DNA of 64,000 bases from Chryseobacterium gleum (lineage in GTDB: Bacteria; Bacteroidota; Bacteroidia; UBA10329). Location of the stretch: positions 1-64,000 of the forward strand of contig CAMDOM010000014.1 of assembly GCA_945903645.1 (NCBI GenBank), in the 5' to 3' direction. The translations under genes were made by a program, and so were the position numbers. Each line of letters begins with the position of its first letter. Position 1 is the stretch's first letter. Under the pieces are notes generated by a model that was given only the letters and a program-made list of their open reading frames with translations, made no database searches and was not told the origin of the DNA. Shown one piece after another: positions 1-9,882 of this stretch.

Positions 1-1
1 A

Positions 2-364
2 GGCATGAAAACAGCAATGTTTTCTATTCTGAGCCCGGGAAAGCATATCCCCGCCCATCGGGGCCCTTATAAGGGTGTACTGCGCTATCATCTTGGAGTA
101 CAGATTCCTGAGAAAGATGGAAGATGTGCGATTCGGGTCGAGAATCAAATTGCTAAATGGGTTGAGGGGAAAAGCTTAATCCTTGATGACATTTTGTGGC
201 ACGAAGCATGGAACGATACGGGTGAATATCGTGTCGTATTATTTATTGACTTCAAGAGAAACCTTCCATTTCCAATTTCCGCAATTAACACAGCTCTATT
301 CGCTATTCTTCGGAGGACTTCGTTCATAGCAAACGTGTTACGAAAATTGAACGTAAAACCTTGA
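2..364 (+). CDS. Aspartyl/asparaginyl beta-hydroxylase-family protein, C-terminal part (gene probably starts before the window)
   Basis: Protein MKTAMFSILSPGKHIPAHRGPYKGVLRYHLGVQIP...LILDDILWHEAWNDTGEYRVVLFIDF: jelly-roll signature with H-x-G-x-Y and HEAWN. Frame stays open at the left edge. Confidence 0.75.
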   Translation, partial: GMKTAMFSILSPGKHIPAHRGPYKGVLRYHLGVQIPEKDGRCAIRVENQIAKWVEGKSLILDDILWHEAWNDTGEYRVVLFIDFKRNLPFPISAINTALFAILRRTSFIANVLRKLNVKP

Positions 365-597
365 TAGACAAGTGTCATTAAAACTAATCACAAGAATCCG
401 TTAGCTTCTTTGTTGTTGGAAGCGGTCTGTGCCGTTCGAGTCTTGCCACCAGTGACGAATCCATGTTGTGAATGCCAAAAAGTATAAATTTCTCTTTAGC
501 TTAAGACAGGTTAAAAGGGGATGTTTAGAGGTTGTTCAGTTGTGAACAGTATTTGCGAGACGCCTGCAAATGGATGCACGTCCAATTGCATTTGCTT

Positions 598-1800
598 CTA
601 TCTTGCCAGAAATGCTGCCAAGGTGGAGGCAATATACTCTATTTGGGCTTCCGTTAAATGATGGTGAATCGGCAGCCTCAGAAGTCGTTCACTCTCAATA
701 GTGGTGTGTGAGTCACAATCCATTCTCCATCCTGCTGCTTTCGCCCTTGGCGAGTTGTGCAGTGGGGAGTAATGGAAAGCACATGCTATTCCCGCACCAT
801 GCAAGCGACCGATAAGGTTCGCTCGATTCTTGTTGCATTTGATATAGAATATATGGCCGTTGTGAGGTTTATTGGCGATGGATGTTGGGAGCATTTCTTC
901 TGGAACACCGCTAATAAGTAATTTATTATATAGTAATTGCCACAACCGCCTACGCTGTTCGAGAATGTATTCGCTCTTGAGCAAAAGCGGGTGAAGTATG
1001 GCGGCACTGAATTCGCTCATCTCGAACTTAGATCCTGAAGCAATCCACTCATACCTGTTGGTCTGCTTGCGTTCAAAAGCTTCTCGATTAGTCCCGTTGT
1101 TGAAGGCCACGAGCACCTTAGGCCAGTGATATTCTTTGCACAACAGCAACCCACCTTCGCCACAGCTGATATTTTTAAGCGAATCGAAACTGATACAGGA
1201 GAAATCGCCCATGGACCCCATTGGTCTCCCTTTATCGCTACAACCAATACCTTGCGCGCTATCCTCTATGAGTAACAGCCCGTGGTCGTCACAAATTCTT
1301 CTGATTGTGTCCGTTGCACACGCCACCCCAGCATAATGAACAATGACCACCGCCCGGGTCGCAGGAGTTATGCTTTTGACAACACTCTCAGGGTCAATAT
1401 TCATTGTACTGGGAATAATGTCTACAAAGACAGGGGATGCACCAGTATTGGCGAATGCATTGGCCACTCCAACAAAGCCGAACGAGGGCATAATGACTTC
1501 GTCTCTTTTACCAAAACCCATACTCAGGGCAATGAGTTCCATTGCACTGGTGCATGACGAAGTGAGCAGCGCTTTATAATTTGGAAACCGTTCTTCGAAA
1601 AATCTGACACATTCCTTTTTAAAGGTTTGATGAGCTAACCGAGTAGGATTGTCGACTAGATTCATTACATTCTCCGCACTCTCAGTGCAGGTATAAGGGA
1701 TGTTAAAAGGTATTGACATAATCCCGACCTGATTGGGCAAAATAATATTCTGTTGAGATGTTTCGGCAAGCTTACTCTCTTTCTGCTTGGAATTTAACAT
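598..1800 (-). CDS. DegT/DnrJ/EryC1/StrS sugar aminotransferase, WecE/RffA-like
   Basis: IPFNIPYTCTESAENV, LTSSCTSAMELIAL, VIMPSFGFVGVANAFANTGASPVFVDI, IEDSAQGIG, DSLKNISCGEGG (PLP lysine region). Confidence 0.9.
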   Translation of the reverse strand: MLNSKQKESKLAETSQQNIILPNQVGIMSIPFNIPYTCTESAENVMNLVDNPTRLAHQTFKKECVRFFEERFPNYKALLTSSCTSAMELIALSMGFGKRDEVIMPSFGFVGVANAFANTGASPVFVDIIPSTMNIDPESVVKSITPATRAVVIVHYAGVACATDTIRRICDDHGLLLIEDSAQGIGCSDKGRPMGSMGDFSCISFDSLKNISCGEGGLLLCKEYHWPKVLVAFNNGTNREAFERKQTNRYEWIASGSKFEMSEFSAAILHPLLLKSEYILEQRRRLWQLLYNKLLISGVPEEMLPTSIANKPHNGHIFYIKCNKNRANLIGRLHGAGIACAFHYSPLHNSPRAKAAGWRMDCDSHTTIESERLLRLPIHHHLTEAQIEYIASTLAAFLAR

Positions 1801-2090
1801 TGCTAGATATTATGAATCAAAAGCAAAAGTAATTCCATGTCAGTCTGGATTGGCATTTTGGATAAATGTATTTAAACGGAAAACACCCAATGAAGCCATA
1901 CATGAAATACAAACCGTTGCTGACTAGTGCAAACGCACTGTTTCCATTATGGTTATCTGCTAAAGAAGAATTCACATTTGCAATTCAGTGTATCAGCGAA
2001 TCATTCACACACCAAAAACAAGTCAAAGTCTATTACTTAGAATTCAGCAAGTCTTCCCGATTCCCAATCAATTGGCGCGTTACTAGACAA

Positions 2091-3782
2091 CTACAAATTT
2101 TGCATTTGCACTTGTCTCATATGTGTGGACCTTAAATAGGAATAGTGATTTTCAATACAAGAATCAAAGGAGAAATTATCGACTGGTAAAAATTGAAGAT
2201 TTTTTTCGTAAACAGATTTCATATACGCACTTGTAATTTTTAATCGTTCGTCTTCTCCCAAATACAGAGCATTTTGATGTGATAGCCATTGAAAAAATTG
2301 TTCTGGTTCAGTAGCATCACAGAAACACAGCGTGCTTAAGTATGCAGTGTAGCTTGGAACCAAGGAATAATTAAAGAGATCATACATTATATAAGTATTT
2401 CCAGAGTAATTTTTTGTCCAGAAAGAGAAATTGTGATCCATTATGTGAAAAGAGCCCGTAGTAAGAACAATAACTCGATTTGAAAACGAACTTTCCAATT
2501 GTTTCATTGCTTGTTCCGCACAAACAACTTGTAACTCATCAATTTTATTTTTTCGAGAGTAATTGCTTATAATGCTACTCAAACCAAATACAACTAGGAT
2601 GAGCGACCAAGCTACATTCCATTTGAAAGAAGCAAATGAAGGATTTTTAGTACTACATGCTTTGACGAAATAAATAACTACTACAACACCTAAGACGAAT
2701 ATTATTGGAAAAAAATGTCTTTCACTAAGTAGCGTTTTGTAAGATAAATAAAGAAGAGGGAGAAAACTTAAACCCAAGTAGAAGAGCAGTTTTAATCCGG
2801 ATTGTATAGCAGCTTTTTTTATGATTAAGAACCAAATTGAAGCGAGCAAAAGGACGGAAATCCCGCTGTAAAAAATTAAATAATTCTTTATAGCCACAAA
2901 GGCTCTATGCAGTTTTTCGATAGAAAATTGTGAATCCCGTATAAGAGTCCTCATATAATCGGCACTAACAACTTTTGGATCAATCCAAATACCGTAAGTA
3001 GCCATTAGATATTTTACAGAATCAGTTTCAGTTTGGCATACAGAAAGGTTGATAATGTTGCCCGACATAAATTCATATTCAATTTCCGGCTCAATCTTAA
3101 CAATGAAACTAGTTGTTTTAGACCAGTAAATGAAAACAGCCAAAAAAAACAATCCTGTACAAATGATTGGCGGCCCAAGACGTTGTATAGAATATTTAAT
3201 CGGAAATGAAAACAGCAGTGATGCAAGACCTACAACCCAAAGAATACCTATTGCTGATTCGCCCCTGTGTAATAATCCAGTGATAAAAATGAGGTTTATT
3301 AGGAATATTTTTTTAACACTAATTTTTGGAACGAGTAAGAGATACAGTGCAGACCCACCGCACATAATTAATGAAGCTCTCGTGTGCGAAATGGAAATAA
3401 GGCTATCTAGATAGAGCAACCCAAAATAAAGGTTTGATATCCACAAGATTGATTTTGATGCAATTTGGTTTAGAGAGATATTAATGACTCTTAAACATAA
3501 ATAAAAACCAACTATGGACATTACGTATGTACCTAAGCCGAGCCAATTGACCTGTGGTATTACGTTATGGAGTGCTTTATAAATTGTATTGAATCCTGTG
3601 TAACCAAGGAAATACCAGTCTATCAACGAAAAATCGCTGAATTGTCCGGCTGCCATAGCGGTTGCGAAGGATCCATAATCATCTTGTGTAAAAGGTAAGA
3701 AAAGACAAGAAAATGCTAAACATGAAAGCACGGTTAAAACTTCTACCAATCTATTTCGCAGTACGGCAACCACAAAATTCAT
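2091..3782 (-). CDS. Polytopic membrane protein (563 aa), possible glycosyltransferase/polymerase of the glycan locus
   Basis: Many hydrophobic segments and position inside the glycan cluster; no recognisable catalytic motif. Confidence 0.6.
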   Translation of the reverse strand: MNFVVAVLRNRLVEVLTVLSCLAFSCLFLPFTQDDYGSFATAMAAGQFSDFSLIDWYFLGYTGFNTIYKALHNVIPQVNWLGLGTYVMSIVGFYLCLRVINISLNQIASKSILWISNLYFGLLYLDSLISISHTRASLIMCGGSALYLLLVPKISVKKIFLINLIFITGLLHRGESAIGILWVVGLASLLFSFPIKYSIQRLGPPIICTGLFFLAVFIYWSKTTSFIVKIEPEIEYEFMSGNIINLSVCQTETDSVKYLMATYGIWIDPKVVSADYMRTLIRDSQFSIEKLHRAFVAIKNYLIFYSGISVLLLASIWFLIIKKAAIQSGLKLLFYLGLSFLPLLYLSYKTLLSERHFFPIIFVLGVVVVIYFVKACSTKNPSFASFKWNVAWSLILVVFGLSSIISNYSRKNKIDELQVVCAEQAMKQLESSFSNRVIVLTTGSFHIMDHNFSFWTKNYSGNTYIMYDLFNYSLVPSYTAYLSTLCFCDATEPEQFFQWLSHQNALYLGEDERLKITSAYMKSVYEKNLQFLPVDNFSFDSCIENHYSYLRSTHMRQVQMQNL

Positions 3783-3825
3783 AGATATCCGAAACGCGTT
3801 GGTGTTTTTCTCATTTTTAGGGATT

Positions 3826-4602
3826 TTAAAGAAACTTTAACCTGCGCTGAATTGGCAGATAAAGCCTCCAAAACAAGCTGAAAATTCCACACATTAACCC
3901 ATGCACGCCCTCTGGCATCCATCGTACAATTGCGAATCTATCATATAATACATTAAAGGTTGAAGTACCCAAATTGTTGGAGCATATCTCCATAGTCCGA
4001 TGCTTAAACATCTCTGGAATAATATCCACGATTACAATATACCGTCTATGTTCCGACCTGTTCCATGCTGCATGGCGATTCACTATTGTGAACGTGAGTA
4101 AACCACCTTCTTGCCAACCATGAGTTTCATCACCTACCTTAATAGCGCAAGTAGGGGCAGGAACGGGAATTATGAGTCCTATGTGTGCCCGAACAATCCC
4201 ATTGGTATTACCACAGTGGGGAAGTATGTCGGTATGAGGAGGCAGAATGCTAATGGTCGCAAACACAGCATTAGGGATTTGATTCACTACATCCGCAATA
4301 ACTGGGAATCTCTCTAAATTTTTATGGAACATCCATAAGTAGTTTATGAGGTAGGTTAAACTCCATTGTTTCTCCGTGTTTGTAGGAGGTGCATGAGAAT
4401 CCATCTCTTTAACGATACCCATTTGCTTTTCATATTGCAGAATTTCATCCCTCATACGCTCCCAATTATCTACCAACGGTTGAAGTTCAGGAAATATTGA
4501 TGGGGAGTAGAAGTAATCTAAACTTCCGAGATATTCCTCTTTTGGAGGTCTTAGGTAAACAATCTTTTCACCTTCGGGCCAAATGTATTTTTCGCTTGCC
4601 AT
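3826..4602 (-). CDS. Aspartyl/asparaginyl beta-hydroxylase-family protein
   Basis: NAVFATISILPPHTDILPHCGNTNGIVRAHIGLIIP...GGLLTFTIVNRHAAWNRSEHRRYIVIVDIIPEMF: same H...G-x-x-N...R-H-x-G-L and H-x-A-W-N layout as the beta-hydroxylase domain. Confidence 0.85.
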   Translation of the reverse strand: MASEKYIWPEGEKIVYLRPPKEEYLGSLDYFYSPSIFPELQPLVDNWERMRDEILQYEKQMGIVKEMDSHAPPTNTEKQWSLTYLINYLWMFHKNLERFPVIADVVNQIPNAVFATISILPPHTDILPHCGNTNGIVRAHIGLIIPVPAPTCAIKVGDETHGWQEGGLLTFTIVNRHAAWNRSEHRRYIVIVDIIPEMFKHRTMEICSNNLGTSTFNVLYDRFAIVRWMPEGVHGLMCGIFSLFWRLYLPIQRRLKFL

Positions 4603-4729
4603 GAAAACGTTATTTCAGCTTTAGTTAGTTAACAAAAGTAGGTTTTGAATCACTGCAGAATTTCACGTAACTGGCAATTTAAAATTTAACTAAATTAGTA
4701 ATCTGTTGGGTTTGCTAAAAGTAGTTTCG

Positions 4730-6280
4730 TTATAAATTGTGGGAATCCCAAGAAGGTTTAAGCCTACTTAAGCTGAAAGTACGAATTACATTCTTTATGA
4801 AATTTTTATACAGAATTTGCTCTAGCCTTGATTCATGTTTATTCTTTATCAGATTTCGGAGAGTTACAAGCAACCGCCAAGGCCTGAAAAGGTAATTGCT
4901 TCCATAAAAGGAAATGAGTAGTATAAAAACGTACAATTTGATACTTAAGCCGCTAATGTTTTTTGAATACACCTTACTCGGCCATAAATCATAAGAGTCT
5001 ATAATTTCCATCAGGCAGTCATCGTTATACAAATCCAGTTCTCCGTTTTGTGAGAGCTGATCATAAAGCACACTTCCTGGATATGGAGTAAATACAGCAA
5101 TTGCTACATCATTCGCACCATTCCAACTACATTTTACTAGAAATAAAAGAGTGTACACTATGTCAATATGTCGATCATCTGGAAAGCCAATAATCATGTT
5201 GAGATGTACGTTTAATCCAGCCGCATTTGAACTGGATATAGATTTTAACATGCTTGGTATTTTCACCTTTTTTCTAACCTCTTGGAGCACTTTTTTCGAT
5301 CCAGACTCTGGTGCATAAGTGATGTTTTTACAACCAGCCTCAAATAGATGTTTGGCAACTTCAAAATCAATGGCCTCTGACCGAGTGCCCGAAGGAAGCT
5401 GAAAGCTTATTTTTAGCTCTCTTCGAACAATTTCCTGGCACATTTCAATGGTCCAATCTCTGTAAATTATTGCCGTGAGATCGTAGAGGTCAAAGTTAAC
5501 AGCTCCAAATTCAGAGTATAAATATTCGAGCTCGTCTACAAAATCTTTAGCCGTTCTTATTTGGTATTTTCTTCCCCACATCTGCGGACTTGAACAAAAA
5601 GTGCAGTCGTAAGGGCAACCCCTTGAAGCCATTACTGGTAGCGTATTACCCCGAAATACCCCATGAGACATTCGATTATCAAAATATAGATTTACTGGAA
5701 AAAATTCCCAAGCAGGCCAGGTAATCCCATTTAACTCAGCAATTCGTGCCCTCTTTTTGTTTTGTACAATCTGGCCATCCTTTCGAAATACAATTCCAGC
5801 TATATTGTCAGTAGCTTCATTTCTTTCAATGGCGTTAATTAACGATATTATGGTCTCTTCGCCCTCCCCTAACACTATATAATCTAACCCCGAAGCTTGA
5901 GTCATGCTAAATACTGGGGCAGCTGTAACGTGTTCTCCTCCAGCCACAAGTACAGCATTAGGAAAAGCTAATCGGACAGTTTGGATAACCTCTCTATCAT
6001 ACATCCAATTGTTTGTGAACATGCATGAGAAGCATATTACTTGAGTGTCCACTTTAACTTTTGCTGTAACACTATTCTTATTTAGCCCGAAAACGAAAAC
6101 ATTTTCTTTGAAAAACTCAGTATTGTTAATGCCTTCAGCCGTTGCATCCACCACTTGCAACTCATGTTGTTCTCTTTTTAGAGCGCCAGCTATATAAGCC
6201 AAACCGAGGGGAGCGGTTGGCATTAATGCAAACGATGCTCCTTTATGGAGTATTGGCGGTTTAATTAAGCAAATCTTCAT
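4730..6280 (-). CDS. B12-binding-domain radical SAM protein
   Basis: ASRGCPYDCTFCSSPQMWG (CxxxCxxC cluster motif), N-terminal PTAPLGLAYIAGALKRE and GGEHVTAAP...YIVLGEGEETI (B12-binding-type region). Confidence 0.9.
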   Translation of the reverse strand: MKICLIKPPILHKGASFALMPTAPLGLAYIAGALKREQHELQVVDATAEGINNTEFFKENVFVFGLNKNSVTAKVKVDTQVICFSCMFTNNWMYDREVIQTVRLAFPNAVLVAGGEHVTAAPVFSMTQASGLDYIVLGEGEETIISLINAIERNEATDNIAGIVFRKDGQIVQNKKRARIAELNGITWPAWEFFPVNLYFDNRMSHGVFRGNTLPVMASRGCPYDCTFCSSPQMWGRKYQIRTAKDFVDELEYLYSEFGAVNFDLYDLTAIIYRDWTIEMCQEIVRRELKISFQLPSGTRSEAIDFEVAKHLFEAGCKNITYAPESGSKKVLQEVRKKVKIPSMLKSISSSNAAGLNVHLNMIIGFPDDRHIDIVYTLLFLVKCSWNGANDVAIAVFTPYPGSVLYDQLSQNGELDLYNDDCLMEIIDSYDLWPSKVYSKNISGLSIKLYVFILLISFYGSNYLFRPWRLLVTLRNLIKNKHESRLEQILYKNFIKNVIRTFSLSRLKPSWDSHNL

Positions 6281-6440
6281 GCTTTCAACATTTGCTTATT
6301 TTAACACGATTATGTGTTTCTAAAAAGGACAATTCAAAAAAGTGAAAAATCTACTGGCTTAGTCAATCCAAAAAGTGTTTTTATTACTGCTAAGCAAAAT
6401 CTAATTACACTTATTTCAATAAATTTAACTTCCTCCATAC

Positions 6441-7352
6441 CTAGTATATTTTTTCTATCACCGTATTAGGCCTTTTCCTAACCGTTTCGTGTATTCGAAC
6501 TAGATATTCGATAAGAATTGCCCCTATTATGGATAGCGAGCTAATTGCATAAAACAATAAAACGATTAGCCAAGTATTAAATGATAGGGGCTTCTCTAAG
6601 TGAATCCTTAATGCACAGGTTATGGTTAAAAAAGCGATTATTAAGCTCAACGAGGCAAGTAAATAAACAATTTTTCGTGGAAGGTCAGTAAAAGAAAAAA
6701 TGGTATCAAAAAACAATCGAACCTTTTTAGAAAAATACCATTGAGACACCCCATGTTCACGCTTTTTTCTTTCGTAAGGAATGGCTTTGTACGGAAAGCC
6801 AAGCCAAGTAATGAGATAAACAATGTTTGTGTTTTTTTCCGAAATCTGGACTATTTCTCTTCTTATTTGCTCATCAAATAAAACTAAGTCAAATCCTCCG
6901 GGAGGAATATTTGAAATAGCGAAATGCTTCACGAAAAGATGGTAGAGAGAAGAAAACAGACTTCCATCTTCGCGTTGATTTCGATACGCAATAACTAGTT
7001 TTTCGCCTCCAAGCCAGCATTGAAACATTTCGTCTATTAATTCGGGGGGATCTTGCAAATCGGCATGCAAATGCACATGACAGTCTGCATCTGCGTGTTC
7101 CATGCCAATGAGCAAAGCATTATATGACCCAAAATTTCTGGTGAGATTGATTACTTTGATGTCAATTGCATGTTTTTGTTGAAAGACCAATAAACTATCT
7201 AAAGTTCGATCCATAGATCCATCATTCACAAATACAAATTTGACAGATGCTAAATGGTGAAGGCGTTCACGTAATTGCAATAACCTCTCGCACAAAGCAG
7301 GAATGCTACCTTCATTTTGAAAGCAAGGAATTATAATCGCTAATCGAATCAT
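6441..7352 (-). CDS. Family 2 glycosyltransferase with C-terminal TM segments (DPM/GtrB-like)
   Basis: AIIIPCFQNEGSIPAL...FVNDGSMDRTLD...NLTRNFGSYNAL...HADLQDPPELI; two hydrophobic segments at the C-terminus. Confidence 0.9.
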   Translation of the reverse strand: MIRLAIIIPCFQNEGSIPALCERLLQLRERLHHLASVKFVFVNDGSMDRTLDSLLVFQQKHAIDIKVINLTRNFGSYNALLIGMEHADADCHVHLHADLQDPPELIDEMFQCWLGGEKLVIAYRNQREDGSLFSSLYHLFVKHFAISNIPPGGFDLVLFDEQIRREIVQISEKNTNIVYLITWLGFPYKAIPYERKKREHGVSQWYFSKKVRLFFDTIFSFTDLPRKIVYLLASLSLIIAFLTITCALRIHLEKPLSFNTWLIVLLFYAISSLSIIGAILIEYLVRIHETVRKRPNTVIEKIY

Positions 7353-7750
7353 GAACGGACTAAGAATTCAGTTTTATTAAAGGAAGTGTCTTGATCTTGG
7401 AATAAGTGTGAGGAAAAACAAAGCAATATGGAGTTAGCTGACATTCTAACACACAACCAATTCTCTTGCGGAATATATAGCCCTTTGTTTGGATTATCCA
7501 GTTCGAATTTGGAGATATTGCCTTTTCCATCTATTAGGTCAACTTCCATCATTCCTTTAATAGCTACAATCATTTGTTGCGCATTGAGGTGGGCGTGTTG
7601 ACCATGTTCTGAGGCAACTTTCTCAGAATGAATCCAGTAGGTTCGTTTTACCGAAAAAGGAATGTGCTTATCAATTTCGGCAACAACAATTTGTGAATTC
7701 ACATCTTTCGAGGGAAATTCTGAAAATTGTATGATTCGTGGAATATTCAT
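7349..7750 (-). CDS. WxcM/FdtA-like cupin (dTDP-sugar ketoisomerase family)
   Basis: PFSVKRTYWIHSEKVASEHGQHAHLNAQQMIVAIKGMMEVDLIDG...GLYIPQENW: FdtA-family cupin signature; overlaps the GT2 start by 4 nt. Confidence 0.8.
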   Translation of the reverse strand: MNIPRIIQFSEFPSKDVNSQIVVAEIDKHIPFSVKRTYWIHSEKVASEHGQHAHLNAQQMIVAIKGMMEVDLIDGKGNISKFELDNPNKGLYIPQENWLCVRMSANSILLCFSSHLFQDQDTSFNKTEFLVRS

Positions 7751-7920
7751 TCTGTGAAAACGAAAGTAACGACCAAAAGCGACCAGGACTCGTGGGTTTT
7801 AGCACTGCATTGAGAAGATACTAATAATCATTAACCGCAAACTTACACTGTCTGCGAGTTAATTCGATTCCAAATTTCTGCCTTCAACATTAATAATTGA
7901 CAGTTTCAATCGGCTTGTTT

Positions 7921-8868
7921 TCAATCGCTAGCCATTGACTTTAGCCAACTTAGAAGACCTTTTTTTTGTGGATTGATAGGGACATTACTTGCTAATGTGC
8001 TTTTGGAATGGTTCATTTTAAACCCTGCGCCTTCCTTCATTTCTAGAAGTTTGTTCTCCAGTAATTCCCGCCTTAGGATTGGCGAAACAAAAGGAATATG
8101 TCCAATGGGCTGTCCCTGCTTTGGTCGTTGCATAATGGCCTCGGCAAAATTCTCAAAACGGATGAGGAAATCATCATTCTGCTCGCGCAGCTCAAGTTCC
8201 TCACTGTCGGGCTCCTTGTAGTGGAAATACATCTGTGCACCTGCCGACTTAACACCAGCCGTGATGGCCTTACGCACTTTGCCACTCATGTTGGGCGGAC
8301 TGTAATGGATTACACTTTGGTTCAGGATGACTGCCGTGCCCGCCTTCACCTCCATAGGCACAAGCTCTTGCTTCACCAGATCCTCATTGCCTGAAAAGAA
8401 GAATGGTACAGTTGGAGCCCTTACCACATTGTGGCGGTCGAAGTGGCTGCCGGGCAAAATCATCAGCGGGCCGTTTTCCATTGTCACATCACAGAGTGGC
8501 ACCCAACAATTGAGTGCTACGTGTTGCGACTCATCAACAATCGTCCAGTCCTGATGTGGAGCCAAAGCGCTGTTCTCGCCTGGTAACTTGTAGAGAAATG
8601 CTCCACCAAACGGCACATAATCTTGGAAAAGCTCAGCATATCTGCGACAGAACACCTCCACTATGCCATCGCTTGCCCGCTTCTTGTAGTTAAAGTCGTT
8701 GCTGTAGCTGCCGCTAAAAAAGCCACTGCCTTGTAATTCAGGATGCAGCTCATCGAAGAACACATCCAACTTTGCAACTTCATTTTCGGTGAGAAATGGA
8801 AGCACAATGAAGCCCTGTTTTTCGAACAGCGCCTGATGCTCATCTAACAAGAATACGCGTTTAGCCAT
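7921..8868 (-). CDS. Phytanoyl-CoA dioxygenase (PhyH)-family protein 1
   Basis: LAPHQDWTIVDESQHVALNCWVPLCDVTMENGPLMILPGSH...VIHYSPPNMSGKVRKAI: HxD, distal His and 2OG-binding Arg region. Confidence 0.9.
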   Translation of the reverse strand: MAKRVFLLDEHQALFEKQGFIVLPFLTENEVAKLDVFFDELHPELQGSGFFSGSYSNDFNYKKRASDGIVEVFCRRYAELFQDYVPFGGAFLYKLPGENSALAPHQDWTIVDESQHVALNCWVPLCDVTMENGPLMILPGSHFDRHNVVRAPTVPFFFSGNEDLVKQELVPMEVKAGTAVILNQSVIHYSPPNMSGKVRKAITAGVKSAGAQMYFHYKEPDSEELELREQNDDFLIRFENFAEAIMQRPKQGQPIGHIPFVSPILRRELLENKLLEMKEGAGFKMNHSKSTLASNVPINPQKKGLLSWLKSMASD

Positions 8869-9833
8869 CAGGAAACAAGTTTTTTTAATCGTTCAAAAAA
8901 TCCGCGCTTTACTTTGGGGAGTTCCTGATGCTCTACGGTCACCGTTTCTTGTTTCGGTGCTGCGGCCTCAATTTGTTTTCGTGCATCCGTTCGCCCAAAT
9001 TCTTTGTCGAAAAAATCAGTGCTCAATCCCGGAAAATCATAGTCCACCAATCCAAGTGAATTGCCTACAGTTGGGCGATTGTGGATATTGCTTCCAAACT
9101 GCTCGAAATCGGTCATGAACGTATTGCTCTGCTCGAAAAGTTCCACCTTTCCAGGGTGCTCATCCGAATAGAAACAGGTGCGGAACTCCGCATCCTTGTG
9201 GGTAAAATAGGTGTTGGTAACGATGCGAATACTATCTGAATAGTTGGGTGGAGAGAAATGGATGATGCTTTGATCAAAGAACACCGCTTGTCCCGATTTC
9301 ACCATCACGGGATGCAAATAATCCACCATGTGATTCATAATCCCGCAGAACATTTCGCGGACTGTGCTACCTCGATAAGTAGGATGAATGCGGTGACTTT
9401 TCGGCAGCACGAACAGGCCACCATTCTCAACAGTCAGATCAATCAGCGGTACCCAAATGTTGATTCCTGTGAAGCGGCTTTCGTCCACTAACGTCATATC
9501 CTGATGCACGCACATGCCGCTCTCTGGCCCTGGACTTTTCACAATGAAACTTCCGTTCATCACTTGCACATCCATGCAGTAGACACTGATGGATCGCTCA
9601 CACACCCGCTGAATCTCGCAGTCAGCCGTTTGACGATAATTCTTGTCGGAAGAAAATGTACTGGGAAAAAAACCTTTCTCGTCCTGTGGGTGTAAGCGGT
9701 GGTAGAGTGCCGTCAGTTCCGCAATCTCCTCAGCAGTGTAGAATGGCAAAATGATGAAGCCGTCCCGCTCGAACTGCTCTTGATGTGCTTCCTCTCGGAA
9801 CACACGTTTCATTTTTTCAGGGAATTGGAACAT
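8868..9833 (-). CDS. Phytanoyl-CoA dioxygenase (PhyH)-family protein 2
   Basis: MCVHQDMTLVDESRFTGINIWVPLIDLTVENGGLFVLPKSH...SIIHFSPPNYSDSIRIV. Confidence 0.9.
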   Translation of the reverse strand: MFQFPEKMKRVFREEAHQEQFERDGFIILPFYTAEEIAELTALYHRLHPQDEKGFFPSTFSSDKNYRQTADCEIQRVCERSISVYCMDVQVMNGSFIVKSPGPESGMCVHQDMTLVDESRFTGINIWVPLIDLTVENGGLFVLPKSHRIHPTYRGSTVREMFCGIMNHMVDYLHPVMVKSGQAVFFDQSIIHFSPPNYSDSIRIVTNTYFTHKDAEFRTCFYSDEHPGKVELFEQSNTFMTDFEQFGSNIHNRPTVGNSLGLVDYDFPGLSTDFFDKEFGRTDARKQIEAAAPKQETVTVEHQELPKVKRGFFERLKKLVS

Positions 9834-9882
9834 GGCTTATTTGTTAAATTGCGAATTAGCTGATGAAATGCTTCAAGCACAA

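Noticed and set aside
1866-2135. 89-aa + strand ORF overlapping the end of the membrane-protein gene
   Set aside because: No family signature, partly antisense to a better-supported CDS.
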